This document shows, in pieces, positions 41,301 through 50,132 of a stretch of 64,000 nucleotides of DNA (positions within the stretch are counted from its first letter, which is position 1; the number at the start of each line of letters is the position of its first letter). Below the pieces are notes generated by a model, which made no database searches, was not told the DNA's origin, and saw only the letters and a program-made list of their open reading frames with translations. Both the position numbers and the translations under genes were made by a program. Location: NCBI GenBank assembly GCA_028688515.1, contig JAQTXZ010000001.1, positions 310,001-374,000 on the forward strand, read 5' to 3'. The stretch comes from Patescibacteria group bacterium (GTDB taxonomy: Bacteria; Patescibacteriota; Patescibacteriia; 2-12-FULL-60-25).

Positions 41301-41786
41301 ATGTCTTTTTTTGAAAAAATCACGGGCGCGTTTGGAAAATCAAAAAACGAAAGTCCGCGCGAACAACATGCGACGCGTGTGGAAGGGCGAGAAGCGAAAA
41401 AACAATTTGAAAACGCGGACACATTGCCTGCAAAAGATTTGGAAGAGGCTTGGAATGCAAAGATGCAATCTCAAGCGGAAGATCGGGCCAGGCTCGATGA
41501 CGTAAGAAAAAGAATGGCTGATTTAAAAGTTTCGCAAAGCATGTGGCAATCCGCGGGCAGTAAAGAGGCCTACATGAGAGAAGCGGAAAAGTCTGCGGCG
41601 GAATGGCGCGAGAGATTGGAAAGAGAAAAAGAAATAGAGAGAACTCAGCTTGAGCAACAAAGAGCCAAGCAAGTGGAGGAGTTGAAGTCTAAGTCGGTGA
41701 TAACAGGGATTGATTTGGCATTGCAGCAAGAAGAAGAGCGTCAAGCCGAGGAGCGCGCAAAGCGGCAACGATTGGGTTTGAATTGA
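41301..41786 (+). CDS. Coiled-coil hypothetical protein
   Basis: A 161-residue highly charged protein; residues ~30-155 are Glu/Lys/Arg/Gln-rich helix (EKSAAEWRERLEREKEIERT, EEERQAEERAKRQR), predicted coiled coil. No membrane helix. I start at ATG 41301 (MSFFEKITGAFG), since the N-terminal amphipathic FEKITGAFG resembles a membrane-associating helix. Function unknown. Confidence 0.65.
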   Translation: MSFFEKITGAFGKSKNESPREQHATRVEGREAKKQFENADTLPAKDLEEAWNAKMQSQAEDRARLDDVRKRMADLKVSQSMWQSAGSKEAYMREAEKSAAEWRERLEREKEIERTQLEQQRAKQVEELKSKSVITGIDLALQQEEERQAEERAKRQRLGLN

Positions 41787-41847
41787 CTATTTGGCAGATA
41801 TCTTTCGCTTGGTCCGCAATCGCCTTATCTCACCAGGTTGACATCTC

Positions 41848-41876
41848 TTGTCTAAAAGTCATCGATTGGCTATACT
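41848..41876 (+). promoter_or_regulatory. secD promoter
   Basis: TTGTCT (41848-41853), a 17-base spacer and TATACT (41871-41876) preceded by TGG; the ATG is ten bases further on, so the leader is very short. Confidence 0.6.
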
Positions 41877-41886
41877 TTGGCCGATT

Positions 41887-43950
41887 ATGTCTAAACCGTC
41901 TTCTTCCGCTCATACCGGAGTATCCCGCGTTTCCGTAAAAAGGCGCGTGGCCCTTATCGTTTTATTGACAGCTGTAGCCGGTTCGCTAACTTATCCCGCC
42001 CCGGCAAACTGGGTTATTGATCAAACGAACAGCGCTTTGCATACGCATTTCGGCCACATCGAGAAGCCTTTTGTTTTAGGCCTTGATCTGCAAGGTGGCA
42101 CGCATCTTGAATACGAGGCGGATGTTAGTCATCTCTCAACGGACAAACATGCATCGGCTTTGGACGGCGTGCGTGATGTTATTGAGCGCCGCGTAAATTC
42201 CATGGGCGTCTCGGAACCTTTGATACAAACCACTCGTTCCGGTCAGTCGTGGCGCGTGGCGGTTGATCTTGCCGGCGTCAAAGACGTGAACCAGGCTATT
42301 AAGATGATTGGAGAAACTCCGATTTTGGAATTTAAGGAACAAGATAACGGTCTGCAAAGAACTTTAACTGCGGATGAACAAAAAGAGATTTCGGATTCTG
42401 CAGCTGAAGCAAAAACAAAGTCGGATGCTTTTTTAGCTGAGGCTTTAAAGGATCCCGCGTCTTTCGAGAGCATGGTCCGCGCTTCGACTGATAATTTGGC
42501 GGCAAAAGATCAAGGCGGAGATCTGGGTTTTATAAAAGATGTGCCTGAGTATGCGGACATCTACAATGCCGTGCAGGACGCACAAGTCGGATCGGTATTG
42601 GATAAAGTCGTCGACATGCCGGCAGGGGATGCGGTTGTTAAAGTTGAAGAAAAGAAAGATACGGGAGAAGAAGTCCAAGCCAGACATCTTTTGATCCAGT
42701 GGACGGGTGCTTCGCAAGCTCCGACCTCTACGACCAGAACAAAAGAAGAGGCTTTGGCGAAGATTCAAGAAATTCAAAAAGAGATCAACGCGGGCAATTT
42801 TGCTGACTTGGCAAAAAAGTATTCCGAAGAACCGGGTGCTGACACGTCCGGTGGAGATTTGGGTTGGTTCGGTCCGGGCGTGATGGTCAAATCTTTTGAA
42901 GATGCTGCATTTGCCATGAAAGATGGCCAAGTCTCCGATCCGATTGAAACTGATTTTGGCTATCACTTGATTTTACGCGAAGCTTCGCGCCGCGTGCAGG
43001 ATGTGCGAGTTCGCGTCGCCATGTTTCCCAAGATTCAAGAAACTGACATCATCCCGCCGTCAGACGGCTGGAAGACGACGGACCTGACAGGCAAACAGCT
43101 GTCGTCCGCTTTTGTTGATTTTGACCAGCGAACAGGCGCAGCGGAAGTCAGCCTTCAATTTAACGACGAAGGGGCAAAACTTTTTGCAGATATTACAAAG
43201 CGCAATGTCGGCCAGCCGGTTGCTATCTTTTTGGATGGTGAGCCGATCAGCGTACCGACTGTGCAGACTGAAATTCTTGGAGGCAAGGCTGTTATTACCG
43301 GCAACTTTAGCGTGAATGATGCCAAGGTTTTGGCGCAACGTTTGCAAGCCGGCGCACTTCCTGTGCCGATCAAGCTAATAGCACAGCAATCGGTCGGTCC
43401 GATGCTTGGTGCAGATTCAGTGCGCGCATCGCTCCTTGCCGGACTTTGGGGACTCTTGCTGGTTTCGCTATTCATGTTGGTTTTGTATCGCTTGCCCGGC
43501 CTGATTGCTGTCACAGCTTTGGGAATCTACGCTTTGATTTCACTGGCCATCTTTAAACTCTTGCCGGTAACTCTTTCGCTTGCCGGAATCGCAGGCTTTA
43601 TCTTGTCTATTGGTATGGCGGTGGATGCAAACGTGTTGATTTTTGAGCGTCTAAAAGAAGAATTAAAAACAGGCAAAGCTTATTCAAATGCCATGGAAGA
43701 AGCATTTAAGCGCGCATGGCTGTCCATACGCGACGGTAATGTCACGTCTTTGATTTCAACGGTCGTTTTATACTGGTTTACATCTTCCATAATCCGCGGC
43801 TTTGCATTGACTTTAGGCATCGGCGTCATTATATCTATGTTCACCGCCATTACGATCACGCGCAACCTTATGCGTTTGATATTTACGCCCGCAGTTGTGA
43901 ATAAACTCGGCTGGCTGGTCTTTGCACCGAAAAAGATTGAAGATAAATAA
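41887..43950 (+). CDS. secD: SecD translocase subunit with inserted parvulin (PpiC-type) domains
   Basis: A 687-residue SecD, longer than the usual ~450-600. Helix 1 (about residues 18-36) and GLDLQGGTHLEYE (P1 start) are followed by P1 elements (IERRVNSMGVSEPLIQTT). An insertion of ~230 residues follows: a degenerate parvulin half (DQGGDLGFIKDVPEY) and then a complete PpiC-like domain (VQARHLLIQWTG, FADLAKKYSEEPG, SGGDLGWFGPGVMVKSFEDA, FGYHLILRE). The P1 domain then resumes (TGAAEVSLQFNDEGAKLF) and the five C-terminal helices carry GPMLGADSVRASLLAG and IGMAVDANVLIFERLKEE. It would couple export with prolyl isomerisation outside the membrane. secF follows 77 bases later. Confidence 0.93.
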   Translation: MSKPSSSAHTGVSRVSVKRRVALIVLLTAVAGSLTYPAPANWVIDQTNSALHTHFGHIEKPFVLGLDLQGGTHLEYEADVSHLSTDKHASALDGVRDVIERRVNSMGVSEPLIQTTRSGQSWRVAVDLAGVKDVNQAIKMIGETPILEFKEQDNGLQRTLTADEQKEISDSAAEAKTKSDAFLAEALKDPASFESMVRASTDNLAAKDQGGDLGFIKDVPEYADIYNAVQDAQVGSVLDKVVDMPAGDAVVKVEEKKDTGEEVQARHLLIQWTGASQAPTSTTRTKEEALAKIQEIQKEINAGNFADLAKKYSEEPGADTSGGDLGWFGPGVMVKSFEDAAFAMKDGQVSDPIETDFGYHLILREASRRVQDVRVRVAMFPKIQETDIIPPSDGWKTTDLTGKQLSSAFVDFDQRTGAAEVSLQFNDEGAKLFADITKRNVGQPVAIFLDGEPISVPTVQTEILGGKAVITGNFSVNDAKVLAQRLQAGALPVPIKLIAQQSVGPMLGADSVRASLLAGLWGLLLVSLFMLVLYRLPGLIAVTALGIYALISLAIFKLLPVTLSLAGIAGFILSIGMAVDANVLIFERLKEELKTGKAYSNAMEEAFKRAWLSIRDGNVTSLISTVVLYWFTSSIIRGFALTLGIGVIISMFTAITITRNLMRLIFTPAVVNKLGWLVFAPKKIEDK

Positions 43951-44027
43951 ATCCATTAATTTAATTTGGCATTTGTGATTTGGACTTCGGTGAGCTCAGT
44001 CGAACCGCATCCGTAATTAAACAAAGT

Positions 44028-44930
44028 ATGAATATTGTAAAATATCGTTGGCTCTGGTACTTGATTTCGTTCGTGTTGGTGGGCTCAAGTATCGCATTCC
44101 TTGCTATCTTTGGACTCAAGCAAGGCATTGATTTTGCCGGCGGCTCATTGCTTGTCGTGCGTTTTGCGGGCGAACGTCCGTCTACGGTCGACGCTGGAAA
44201 GAGCGTGGCGAGTTTGAATTTGGGAGGCATTGTCATTCAGCCCGTAGGCGATACTGACATGAGTTTTAGACTTAAGGACATGGATGAAGAGATGCACCAG
44301 CAGTTTATCCTGCAGATGAAGCAAACTTACGGCGACATAACAGAATTGCGTTTTGATTCCATCGGACCGGTTATCGGACAAGAGCTGAGGTCAAAATCAA
44401 TCATCGCTTTGATTATTGTTTTTATTGCGATTTTGATTTACATTGCATACGCTTTTCGCAAAGTCTCCGTACCTATCAAATCATGGAAGTACGGCGCCAT
44501 CACGGCTTTTGCGGCGTTTCATGATGTCATTGTCCCGGTTGGACTTTTTGCTTTGCTTGGCAAGGTCCACGGACTTGAGATCGGGACATCATTTGTCGCT
44601 GCTGTTTTAACGGTCATGGGCTTTTCGATTCATGATACGATTGTCGTTTTGGACCGCGTACGCGAAAACCTGCAAAGAACCACCGGAGTTTTTGAGAATA
44701 TAGTCAACACGTCTTTGCTGCAAACGATCGTCCGCTCACTTAACACCACGATTTCCACTTTGCTGGCATTAGTCGCTGTTTACTTTTTTGGCGGCGATTC
44801 CATTAAGGATTTTTCGCTGGCTTTGATTGTCGGCATCGCAACGGGTGCTTACTCTTCGATTTTTATCGCAGCTCCGCTGCTTATCACCTGGCACAAGTTT
44901 GATCTCAAGCGCAAAGCTGCGCGAAAGTAG
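44028..44930 (+). CDS. secF: SecF translocase subunit
   Basis: A 300-residue SecF, the partner of SecD in proton-driven completion of secretion. Visible: helix 1, KQGIDFAGGSLLVVRF, SIGPVIGQELRSKSI, VMGFSIHDTIVVLDRVREN and NTTISTLLALVAVYFFGG. I start at ATG 44028 (MNIVKYRWLWY); the upstream frame reads a short repeat. Six helices as expected. Confidence 0.95.
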   Translation: MNIVKYRWLWYLISFVLVGSSIAFLAIFGLKQGIDFAGGSLLVVRFAGERPSTVDAGKSVASLNLGGIVIQPVGDTDMSFRLKDMDEEMHQQFILQMKQTYGDITELRFDSIGPVIGQELRSKSIIALIIVFIAILIYIAYAFRKVSVPIKSWKYGAITAFAAFHDVIVPVGLFALLGKVHGLEIGTSFVAAVLTVMGFSIHDTIVVLDRVRENLQRTTGVFENIVNTSLLQTIVRSLNTTISTLLALVAVYFFGGDSIKDFSLALIVGIATGAYSSIFIAAPLLITWHKFDLKRKAARK

Positions 44931-44962
44931 ACCCCACGATTTGCCGCGACGCGACAAATGTC

Positions 44963-44992
44963 CCCCCTTAACAAAGGGGGATTTTGTTTTCG
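44963..44992 (+). terminator. Terminator-like hairpin after secF
   Basis: CCCCCCTTAACAAAGGGGG followed by ATTTTGTTTT; embedded in a longer repeat (to ~45045) with GTCCC/GGGGAC elements. Confidence 0.65.
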
Positions 44993-45077
44993 ACGTCCCA
45001 TTTGTAAGGGGACAGCTTGCATGTAAAGCACGTAAGCAGGGGATCTCCGCGTTGCACTGTAAAACCATTTTAGAGTG

Positions 45078-45086
45078 TGCTAATAT
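45078..45086 (+). promoter_or_regulatory. Extended -10 promoter, leaderless
   Basis: TGCTAATAT with TAATAT at 45081-45086; ATG at 45093, six bases later. Confidence 0.65.
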
Positions 45087-45092
45087 ATCAAC

Positions 45093-46421
45093 ATGGGAGA
45101 TTTATTAAGTTTTGATTTTAATGTATTTCTTGCCAGCGCCGGAACCAGCCCTTTTTGGGCGATGGTTTATTTATTAGCGCATGGCGGCTGGATATTGTTT
45201 GTCATCGCTTTTTTATGGATGTTTGAGCATGGCTGGTTGGAGTGGCGGCAAACTTTGCACATGCGCGCTAAAGAGTGGATTTGCTTGGCGATTGAAATTC
45301 CAAAAAATTCAGAAAAAGATCCCGGGCAGGCTTTGCGCGGCATCGAGAATATTTTTGCACATTTGGCCGGCGCTCACTCAAGTCTGTCTTGGACGGAGAA
45401 ATGGATCAGAGGAACGATACAAGATCAAATTTCTTTAGAGATCGTCAGCACGGAAGGGCATATCCAATTCGTCGTTTTTACAACGCGCAAGTTTAGAGAT
45501 TTGATCGAGGCCTCCATCTACGCGCAATATCCCGAAGCGCAAATTGCGGAAATAGAGGATTACGCAAAAAGAATTCCCTCACATTATCCGGATCGCGAGT
45601 GGGATCTTTGGGGCACGGAAATGATACCTACGACATCTGATTTGTACCCTATCAAAACTTACCCGCTTTTTGAACATCAGATGAGCGGAGAGTTGAAAGA
45701 TCCGCTTTCTGCGCTGCTCGAGGGCATGGCGTTGCTTGGCCCCGGGGAACATGCTTGGTTTCAGTTGATATTGATTCCGATTGAACAAAAAGCTTATCGT
45801 ACAAAGGGTGAGGCTTTGGTTAAAAAATTAAAAGGCGAAAAAGAAGTCGCAAAAGTCACGTTGGCGGAAAAGATTTTGTTTGCGCCTTTTAACTTGTTTA
45901 TTGCGCTCGCGAACGGCTTGATTGGAACGGCGCCCGGTCCTGCCAAAAAAGATGAAAACATGTTTGCGGCAAGAATTTTTAATTTGACTCCAGGCGAACG
46001 CAAAGTTTTGGAAGGAGTTGAAAATAAAATTTCCAAAATCGCATATTTGTGCAAAATCAGATATATTTACGCGGGTAAGAAGGCTGTCTTCAAAAAACCT
46101 CGAGCTGTCAACTCTTTTATCGGCTTCATGAAGCAGATGAACACCAATGACATGCTGTCGCTAAAACCGGAACTTAAAAAGATTGCGCCAAGCGGGGCGT
46201 TTTGGTTTTTCAAAGAACAGCGCAATAATCTTCATAAAAACAGGTTGATAAAACACTTTCGAGAGCGTGCTCCTTGGGATGGCATGCCTCCTTACTATCT
46301 GAACACGGAAGAGCTGGCAACTTATTGGCATTTCCCGCATACTTTCCAGGTAAGAACTCCGCAGCTGAAAAAACGTGAGTCCAAAACAGTTGAGCCTCCT
46401 TATAACCTGCCAACGATATAA
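45093..46421 (+). CDS. Membrane protein of a type IV secretion-like module
   Basis: A 442-residue protein with an N-terminal helix pair (about residues 9-45) and a large cytoplasmic part that is mostly alpha/beta. Proteins of this layout directly precede a VirD4/TraD-like ATPase in many CPR genomes, and the same order occurs here (the ATPase starts 166 bases later). Conserved-looking segments include FVVFTTRKFRDLIEASIYAQ, then YPEAQIAEIEDY and LLGPGEHAWFQLILIPI. It may be part of a DNA or protein transfer or pilus machine; the exact role is unknown. Confidence 0.65.
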   Translation: MGDLLSFDFNVFLASAGTSPFWAMVYLLAHGGWILFVIAFLWMFEHGWLEWRQTLHMRAKEWICLAIEIPKNSEKDPGQALRGIENIFAHLAGAHSSLSWTEKWIRGTIQDQISLEIVSTEGHIQFVVFTTRKFRDLIEASIYAQYPEAQIAEIEDYAKRIPSHYPDREWDLWGTEMIPTTSDLYPIKTYPLFEHQMSGELKDPLSALLEGMALLGPGEHAWFQLILIPIEQKAYRTKGEALVKKLKGEKEVAKVTLAEKILFAPFNLFIALANGLIGTAPGPAKKDENMFAARIFNLTPGERKVLEGVENKISKIAYLCKIRYIYAGKKAVFKKPRAVNSFIGFMKQMNTNDMLSLKPELKKIAPSGAFWFFKEQRNNLHKNRLIKHFRERAPWDGMPPYYLNTEELATYWHFPHTFQVRTPQLKKRESKTVEPPYNLPTI

Positions 46422-46448
46422 CCAACCAATAACAATGCCATTTGCCAT

Positions 46449-46561
46449 CTCGAGCATAGTCCGACGGAGCCGAGAGATCTCAATACTAAAACAACAAAGC
46501 AACTGTGTTGATTAGCGATGAGATTTCTCCACTTCGCTTTAAAGCTCCGGTCGAAATGACA
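46449..46561. repeat. ~113-bp repeat, inverted relative to 49040-49152
   Basis: Contains GAGAGATCTCAATACTAAA, GTGTTGATTAGCGATGAG and ATTTCTCCACTTCGCTTT. The reverse complement, with scattered differences, lies just after the VirD4-like gene. Confidence 0.8.
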
Positions 46562-46587
46562 AACGAAGATTGAGTTTAGCTGTTGTT

Positions 46588-48948
46588 ATGCCCGTCGAGT
46601 ATAATCACGATCATGAAAACGAAATAACGTTGTTCGCTGAGACCAATTTTAGGAATCAGCGAAGGCGTTTTGGTATTAAAACGGATGACAGGCGCAAGCA
46701 CGTTTACATCATCGGAAAGACCGGCATGGGAAAAACGGTTTTGCAGGAAAACATGATCATGTCGGATATCATGGCCGGCCACGGAGTCTGCTACATCGAT
46801 CCGCACGGTGATACCGCTGAAAAACTTTTGGAGTATATTCCATCAAATCGCATAAACGATGTCGTCTACTTCAATCCGGCGGACATGGATTTTCCTGTTG
46901 GATTTAATATCTTGGAAACGGTCGGCGACAATCAAAAGCATTTGGTAGCCAGCGGTTTAATGGGAGTCTTTAAAAAAATCTGGCCGGACGTTTGGAGTCC
47001 GCGCATGGAATATATTTTGCTAAACTGCGTCTTAGCGCTGTTAGACTATCCGGGCGCGACATTGCTAGGCATTAATCGTCTTTTGGTTGACGCTGATTAT
47101 CGAACGCGAGTTACAGCTAAAATCAGAGATCCAATCGTAAAAACTTTTTGGGTTGCAGAGTTTGCGTCATGGAGTGAAAAGTACGCAACGGAAGCTATCG
47201 CGCCAATTCAAAACAAAGTAGGTCAATTTTTGTCCGCTTCAATCATTCGAAACATTGTGTCGCAGGTAAAATCGACGATTGACATTCGCGACGTGATGGA
47301 TAACGGAAAGATACTGATTGTCAACCTTTCGAAAGGCAGAATCGGCGAGGAGAACATGCGGCTTTTGGGAGGCATGATGATTTCGCGCATTCAAATGGCG
47401 GCCATGGAGCGCGTTGATTTGCCCGAGGATGATAGGCGCGATTTTTATCTTTTTGTCGACGAGTTTCAAAACTTTGCAAACGAATCTTTTGCTTCAATTC
47501 TTTCCGAAGCTCGAAAGTATCGTCTTGCTTTGACAGTCGCACATCAATACATCGAACAATTAACGGAAGAGGTCCGGGCGGCTGTCATCGGCAACGCCGG
47601 AACCATTTTAGCTTTCCGTATTGGCGGTACGGATGCGTCTTTTCTTGAGCAGGAATTTTCGCCGACTTTTACGCCCGAAGATCTGGTCAATCTGCCAAAG
47701 TTTACAATCTATCTTAAATTGATGGTTGATGGTGTCGCGACAACGCCTTTTTCTGCAACAACATTACCGCCGATGGCGATTTTCACGGGTAATGCGCAAA
47801 AAGTCATCTCTGTCTCGCGCGAAAGGTATGCTGTGCCTCGGTCAACGATTGAAGAAAAAGTTTTGCGTTGGAGCGGTATGGAGGCGGCGTCGTCAATTCG
47901 CGTCACTCCGGAAGAAATTGCGGAGGCCAAGGCGAAACTCGGCGGTACGCCAGCGTCGATGATTGAAAATCAGACGACAGACGACAGACGACAGACAACA
48001 GACGATGATGAATTTGTCGAAGATGGACGCGTGCATAAAGCTCCTTTGCTGCAAAACATGTCGCAAGAAGATCTGGATGGACGTGAAGAGCAGGGGAATA
48101 CGGTTGAATATTTAAAGATTTCGCCTGAAAGATTAAAATCCATCGTAAAACCGCCGAGCGGCGGTCAGGGTAAAAAAGATAAACCCAAATTCACTCATAC
48201 TTGCGACCGCTGCGGAAAAGTTTGGGATATGCCCATTCAACTCGATACCAGTCGTCCGATTTACTGCGCGGAATGCATGCCGATTGTGCGCGAGGAAAGG
48301 AAGGCTAAAGGCAAAGTCGTCAAACTTGCTCCGGAACCCGAGGCGGTCGAACGCCAAAAACAGTCCGAAAAACCGCAGGATAGGTCCGCCAAACCTAAAG
48401 AGCAACCGAACAGACCGAGGATTGTCGGAGATTTTAATTTATCGGATGGAAAGGCTTCAAAGGACAACGGACAGCAGGTAGCAGGCGGCAGGAGCTTGGG
48501 ACGCAACAGGACGTTCCAGGACGCTAAGGACGTTCCAGGACGTTCTGACGGTCTCATGGCCCAGCTGCAAAAAATAAAAGGCAAAGCGCTCGAAACCAGT
48601 AAGTCCAAGATAGAAAAGATGGCTGACGGTGATTTGCATAAGCAAGAAATTCGCAATTCAGAACCCACCCACAATCTTCAACCCGAACCCCCCGACGAGG
48701 ACGCTCCGAGGACGCATCAGGACGTTGAAGCACGCGTTGAGGACGCTCCACGTACGCTCACGGTCTTCAAGTCAGCTCCAAGTTCTCGCGCTTCCACCGA
48801 GTATCCCGCTGCGCCGATGGATAAAGGAATGTTTAATCCGTTGGACAAGCGCTTGGCAAAAGATGGCAGAACCGACGCAGCCGGCCAACATCCGTCGCAA
48901 CAGCCGTCTTCCGGAACATTAAGACCGGGGCAACGAGTAACGTTCTGA
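46588..48948 (+). CDS. VirD4/TraD-like type IV secretion ATPase with C-terminal zinc ribbon
   Basis: A 786-residue P-loop ATPase. Walker A is GKTGMGKTVL (about residue 46), followed by CYIDPHGDTAEKLL, and Walker B/DEF is DFYLFVDEFQNFANESF; SEARKYRLALTVAHQYIEQL follows. This is the pattern of VirD4/TraG-like coupling ATPases that move DNA or protein. After the ATPase core comes a low-complexity region with a zinc ribbon (CDRCGKVWDMP, then YCAECMP; about residues 535-560) and a long disordered tail partly made of translated repeats (TTDDRRQTTDDD, TFQDAKDVPGRSD, EDAPRT twice). I start at ATG 46588; a TTG at 46570 is also in frame. No membrane helix is visible; the upstream membrane protein may anchor it. 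Confidence 0.82.
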   Translation: MPVEYNHDHENEITLFAETNFRNQRRRFGIKTDDRRKHVYIIGKTGMGKTVLQENMIMSDIMAGHGVCYIDPHGDTAEKLLEYIPSNRINDVVYFNPADMDFPVGFNILETVGDNQKHLVASGLMGVFKKIWPDVWSPRMEYILLNCVLALLDYPGATLLGINRLLVDADYRTRVTAKIRDPIVKTFWVAEFASWSEKYATEAIAPIQNKVGQFLSASIIRNIVSQVKSTIDIRDVMDNGKILIVNLSKGRIGEENMRLLGGMMISRIQMAAMERVDLPEDDRRDFYLFVDEFQNFANESFASILSEARKYRLALTVAHQYIEQLTEEVRAAVIGNAGTILAFRIGGTDASFLEQEFSPTFTPEDLVNLPKFTIYLKLMVDGVATTPFSATTLPPMAIFTGNAQKVISVSRERYAVPRSTIEEKVLRWSGMEAASSIRVTPEEIAEAKAKLGGTPASMIENQTTDDRRQTTDDDEFVEDGRVHKAPLLQNMSQEDLDGREEQGNTVEYLKISPERLKSIVKPPSGGQGKKDKPKFTHTCDRCGKVWDMPIQLDTSRPIYCAECMPIVREERKAKGKVVKLAPEPEAVERQKQSEKPQDRSAKPKEQPNRPRIVGDFNLSDGKASKDNGQQVAGGRSLGRNRTFQDAKDVPGRSDGLMAQLQKIKGKALETSKSKIEKMADGDLHKQEIRNSEPTHNLQPEPPDEDAPRTHQDVEARVEDAPRTLTVFKSAPSSRASTEYPAAPMDKGMFNPLDKRLAKDGRTDAAGQHPSQQPSSGTLRPGQRVTF
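47971..48008. repeat. CAGACGACAGACGACAGACG-type simple repeat inside the ATPase gene
   Basis: Near-tandem GACGACAGAC units encode NQTTDDRRQTTDDD at the junction of ATPase core and tail. A second repeat stretch (GGACGTTCCAGGACGCTAAG) lies at about 48512-48548 in the same gene. Confidence 0.75.
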
Positions 48949-49039
48949 CTTCTCCGTCATCGCGAGCGTAGTCCGACGGAGCGCGGACGTAAAGTCCCCG
49001 TGGGGACCACGTCCCCTCTACGGGGCAATCTCCCCTCTG

Positions 49040-49152
49040 TCATTTCGACCGGAGCGTAAAAGCGAAGTGGAGAAATCTCATCGCTCATCAACACAATCAC
49101 TTTGCAATTTAGTATTGAGATCTCTCGACTCGTCGAACTCGCTCGAGATGAC
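49040..49152. repeat. ~113-bp repeat, inverted relative to 46449-46561
   Basis: Reverse-complement partner of the copy upstream of the VirD4-like gene (GAAATCTCATCGCTCATCAA, TTTAGTATTGAGATCTCTCG). Interval 48949-49227 otherwise contains TTGTTAATTG-type AT repeats and no gene. Confidence 0.8.
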
Positions 49153-49227
49153 AGAAGATGGGGTGGTTGCGCTCGGAACGACAGAAAAATTGTTAATTGT
49201 ACATTGTTAATTGTTAATTGAACCCGT

Positions 49228-49908
49228 ATGTCCGATCGCGTAACTTTCAAAGCCTTCGACGGCGTCACAATCGTCGGAGAATGGTATCCCGTGCCCACAA
49301 CCGTCGGCGTGGCTATCTTGCTGCACATGATGCCCATGGACAGGCGCTCTTGGGCGCCGTTTCAGCAAGTGCTTGCCAAGTACAGTATTGCATCTTTAGC
49401 CATCGATATGCGCGGTCACGGCGAGAGCGTTACGACCGAAGGAAATGAGAAACTTGATTACAAAAAATTTGATGATATTCAACATCAGCAATGCGTTAAC
49501 GATGCTCAAGCCGCGGTGGATTGGCTTACCCGCAAAAAATATGACATCGACCGCATAATGCTTGTCGGCGCTTCAATCGGCGCAAATATCGCTCTGCGGG
49601 AGGTTCAGCAAGAACCTCGCCTCGGCGGAGTCGTTCTATTATCTCCCGGCAACAACCGCGGCATGAATGCCGCAGAAGACGCGCTGTACGTCAAAGCTCA
49701 CATGGCCTTATGGGCCGCCGGTTCCGACGGTGACGATCCGGAGGCTTACGAAGCGGCACATCGCGTAGTGGAAGTCGCGGCAGCCTCGCGCAAAATGTTC
49801 GTCCCATACAAAAACGCCGGCCACGGTATCCATCTGTTCACGTCTGATCCCAAACTCATGGACAGCCTGGCCCAGTGGATGCAGGAATCGTTTCAGGTGC
49901 CGATGTAG
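49228..49908 (+). CDS. Alpha/beta hydrolase
   Basis: A 226-residue serine hydrolase of the alpha/beta fold. The nucleophile elbow is LVGASIGAN (about residue 113), the oxyanion strand is AILLHMMPMDRRSW, and AIDMRGHGES and the catalytic-His region AGHGIHLF are visible. Substrate unknown. Its last 16 codons (ending TCGTTTCAGGTGCCGATGTAG, split as TCGTTTCAG and GTGCCG) recur in diverged form at 59409-59456, and its stop lies directly beside the head of the cassette array. Confidence 0.88.
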   Translation: MSDRVTFKAFDGVTIVGEWYPVPTTVGVAILLHMMPMDRRSWAPFQQVLAKYSIASLAIDMRGHGESVTTEGNEKLDYKKFDDIQHQQCVNDAQAAVDWLTRKKYDIDRIMLVGASIGANIALREVQQEPRLGGVVLLSPGNNRGMNAAEDALYVKAHMALWAAGSDGDDPEAYEAAHRVVEVAAASRKMFVPYKNAGHGIHLFTSDPKLMDSLAQWMQESFQVPM

Positions 49909-50003
49909 TTGACAAGTGATATAATTGAGCTATACCTTTTTTCGTATAAGTGGCAAGATGTGGATGACTATGCGAAGTGTTTTCGCATAGAAACGAGTTG
50001 TGC
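49861..50003 (+). other. attI-like head of cassette array 1
   Basis: The hydrolase 3' end is followed by TAAGTGGCAAGATGTGGATG, a perfect 9-bp hairpin (CTATGCGAA 49968-49976, TTCGCATAG 49982-49990) and a core GTTGTGC at 49997-50003. The first cassette begins inside that core: its R'' box at 54345 is GCACAAC, the exact reverse complement. A diverged copy of this entire unit heads array 2 (59409-59535), with a compensatory base-pair change in the hairpin. No T tract follows the hairpin, so it is not a simple terminator. No integrase lies beside it. Confidence 0.7.
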
Positions 50004-50009
50004 GACATA

Positions 50010-50080
50010 TTTTTCAATATTTTTTCTCTAATAAGGAATTTTGTTGAAGAATTTAAAAAAGGAATGGAATTTTTATTTTT
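50010..50080. repeat. Left inverted repeat of cassette 1 (Hachiman)
   Basis: Pairs with 54225-54294 over ~70 bp. Identical blocks are TTTTTCAATATTTTTTC, TTTTGTTGAAGAATTT and TGGAATTTTTATTTTT. An internal AATAAGGAAT is in opposite orientation relative to the arms. Confidence 0.88.
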
Positions 50081-50132
50081 TATTTTAATGAGGGGGATAT
50101 AAGGTATTTTTTGCTTCGTTCCTCCGCAAAAA

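Noticed and set aside
47971-48008. Tandem-like GACGACAGAC units considered as a CRISPR-type array
   Set aside because: Units are short, contiguous, lack spacers and lie inside a protein-coding frame; no cas genes are nearby.
49968-49990. Hairpin after the hydrolase considered as an intrinsic terminator
   Set aside because: No T tract follows (AAACGAGTTG instead), and a covarying copy precedes another GTT core at 59529.
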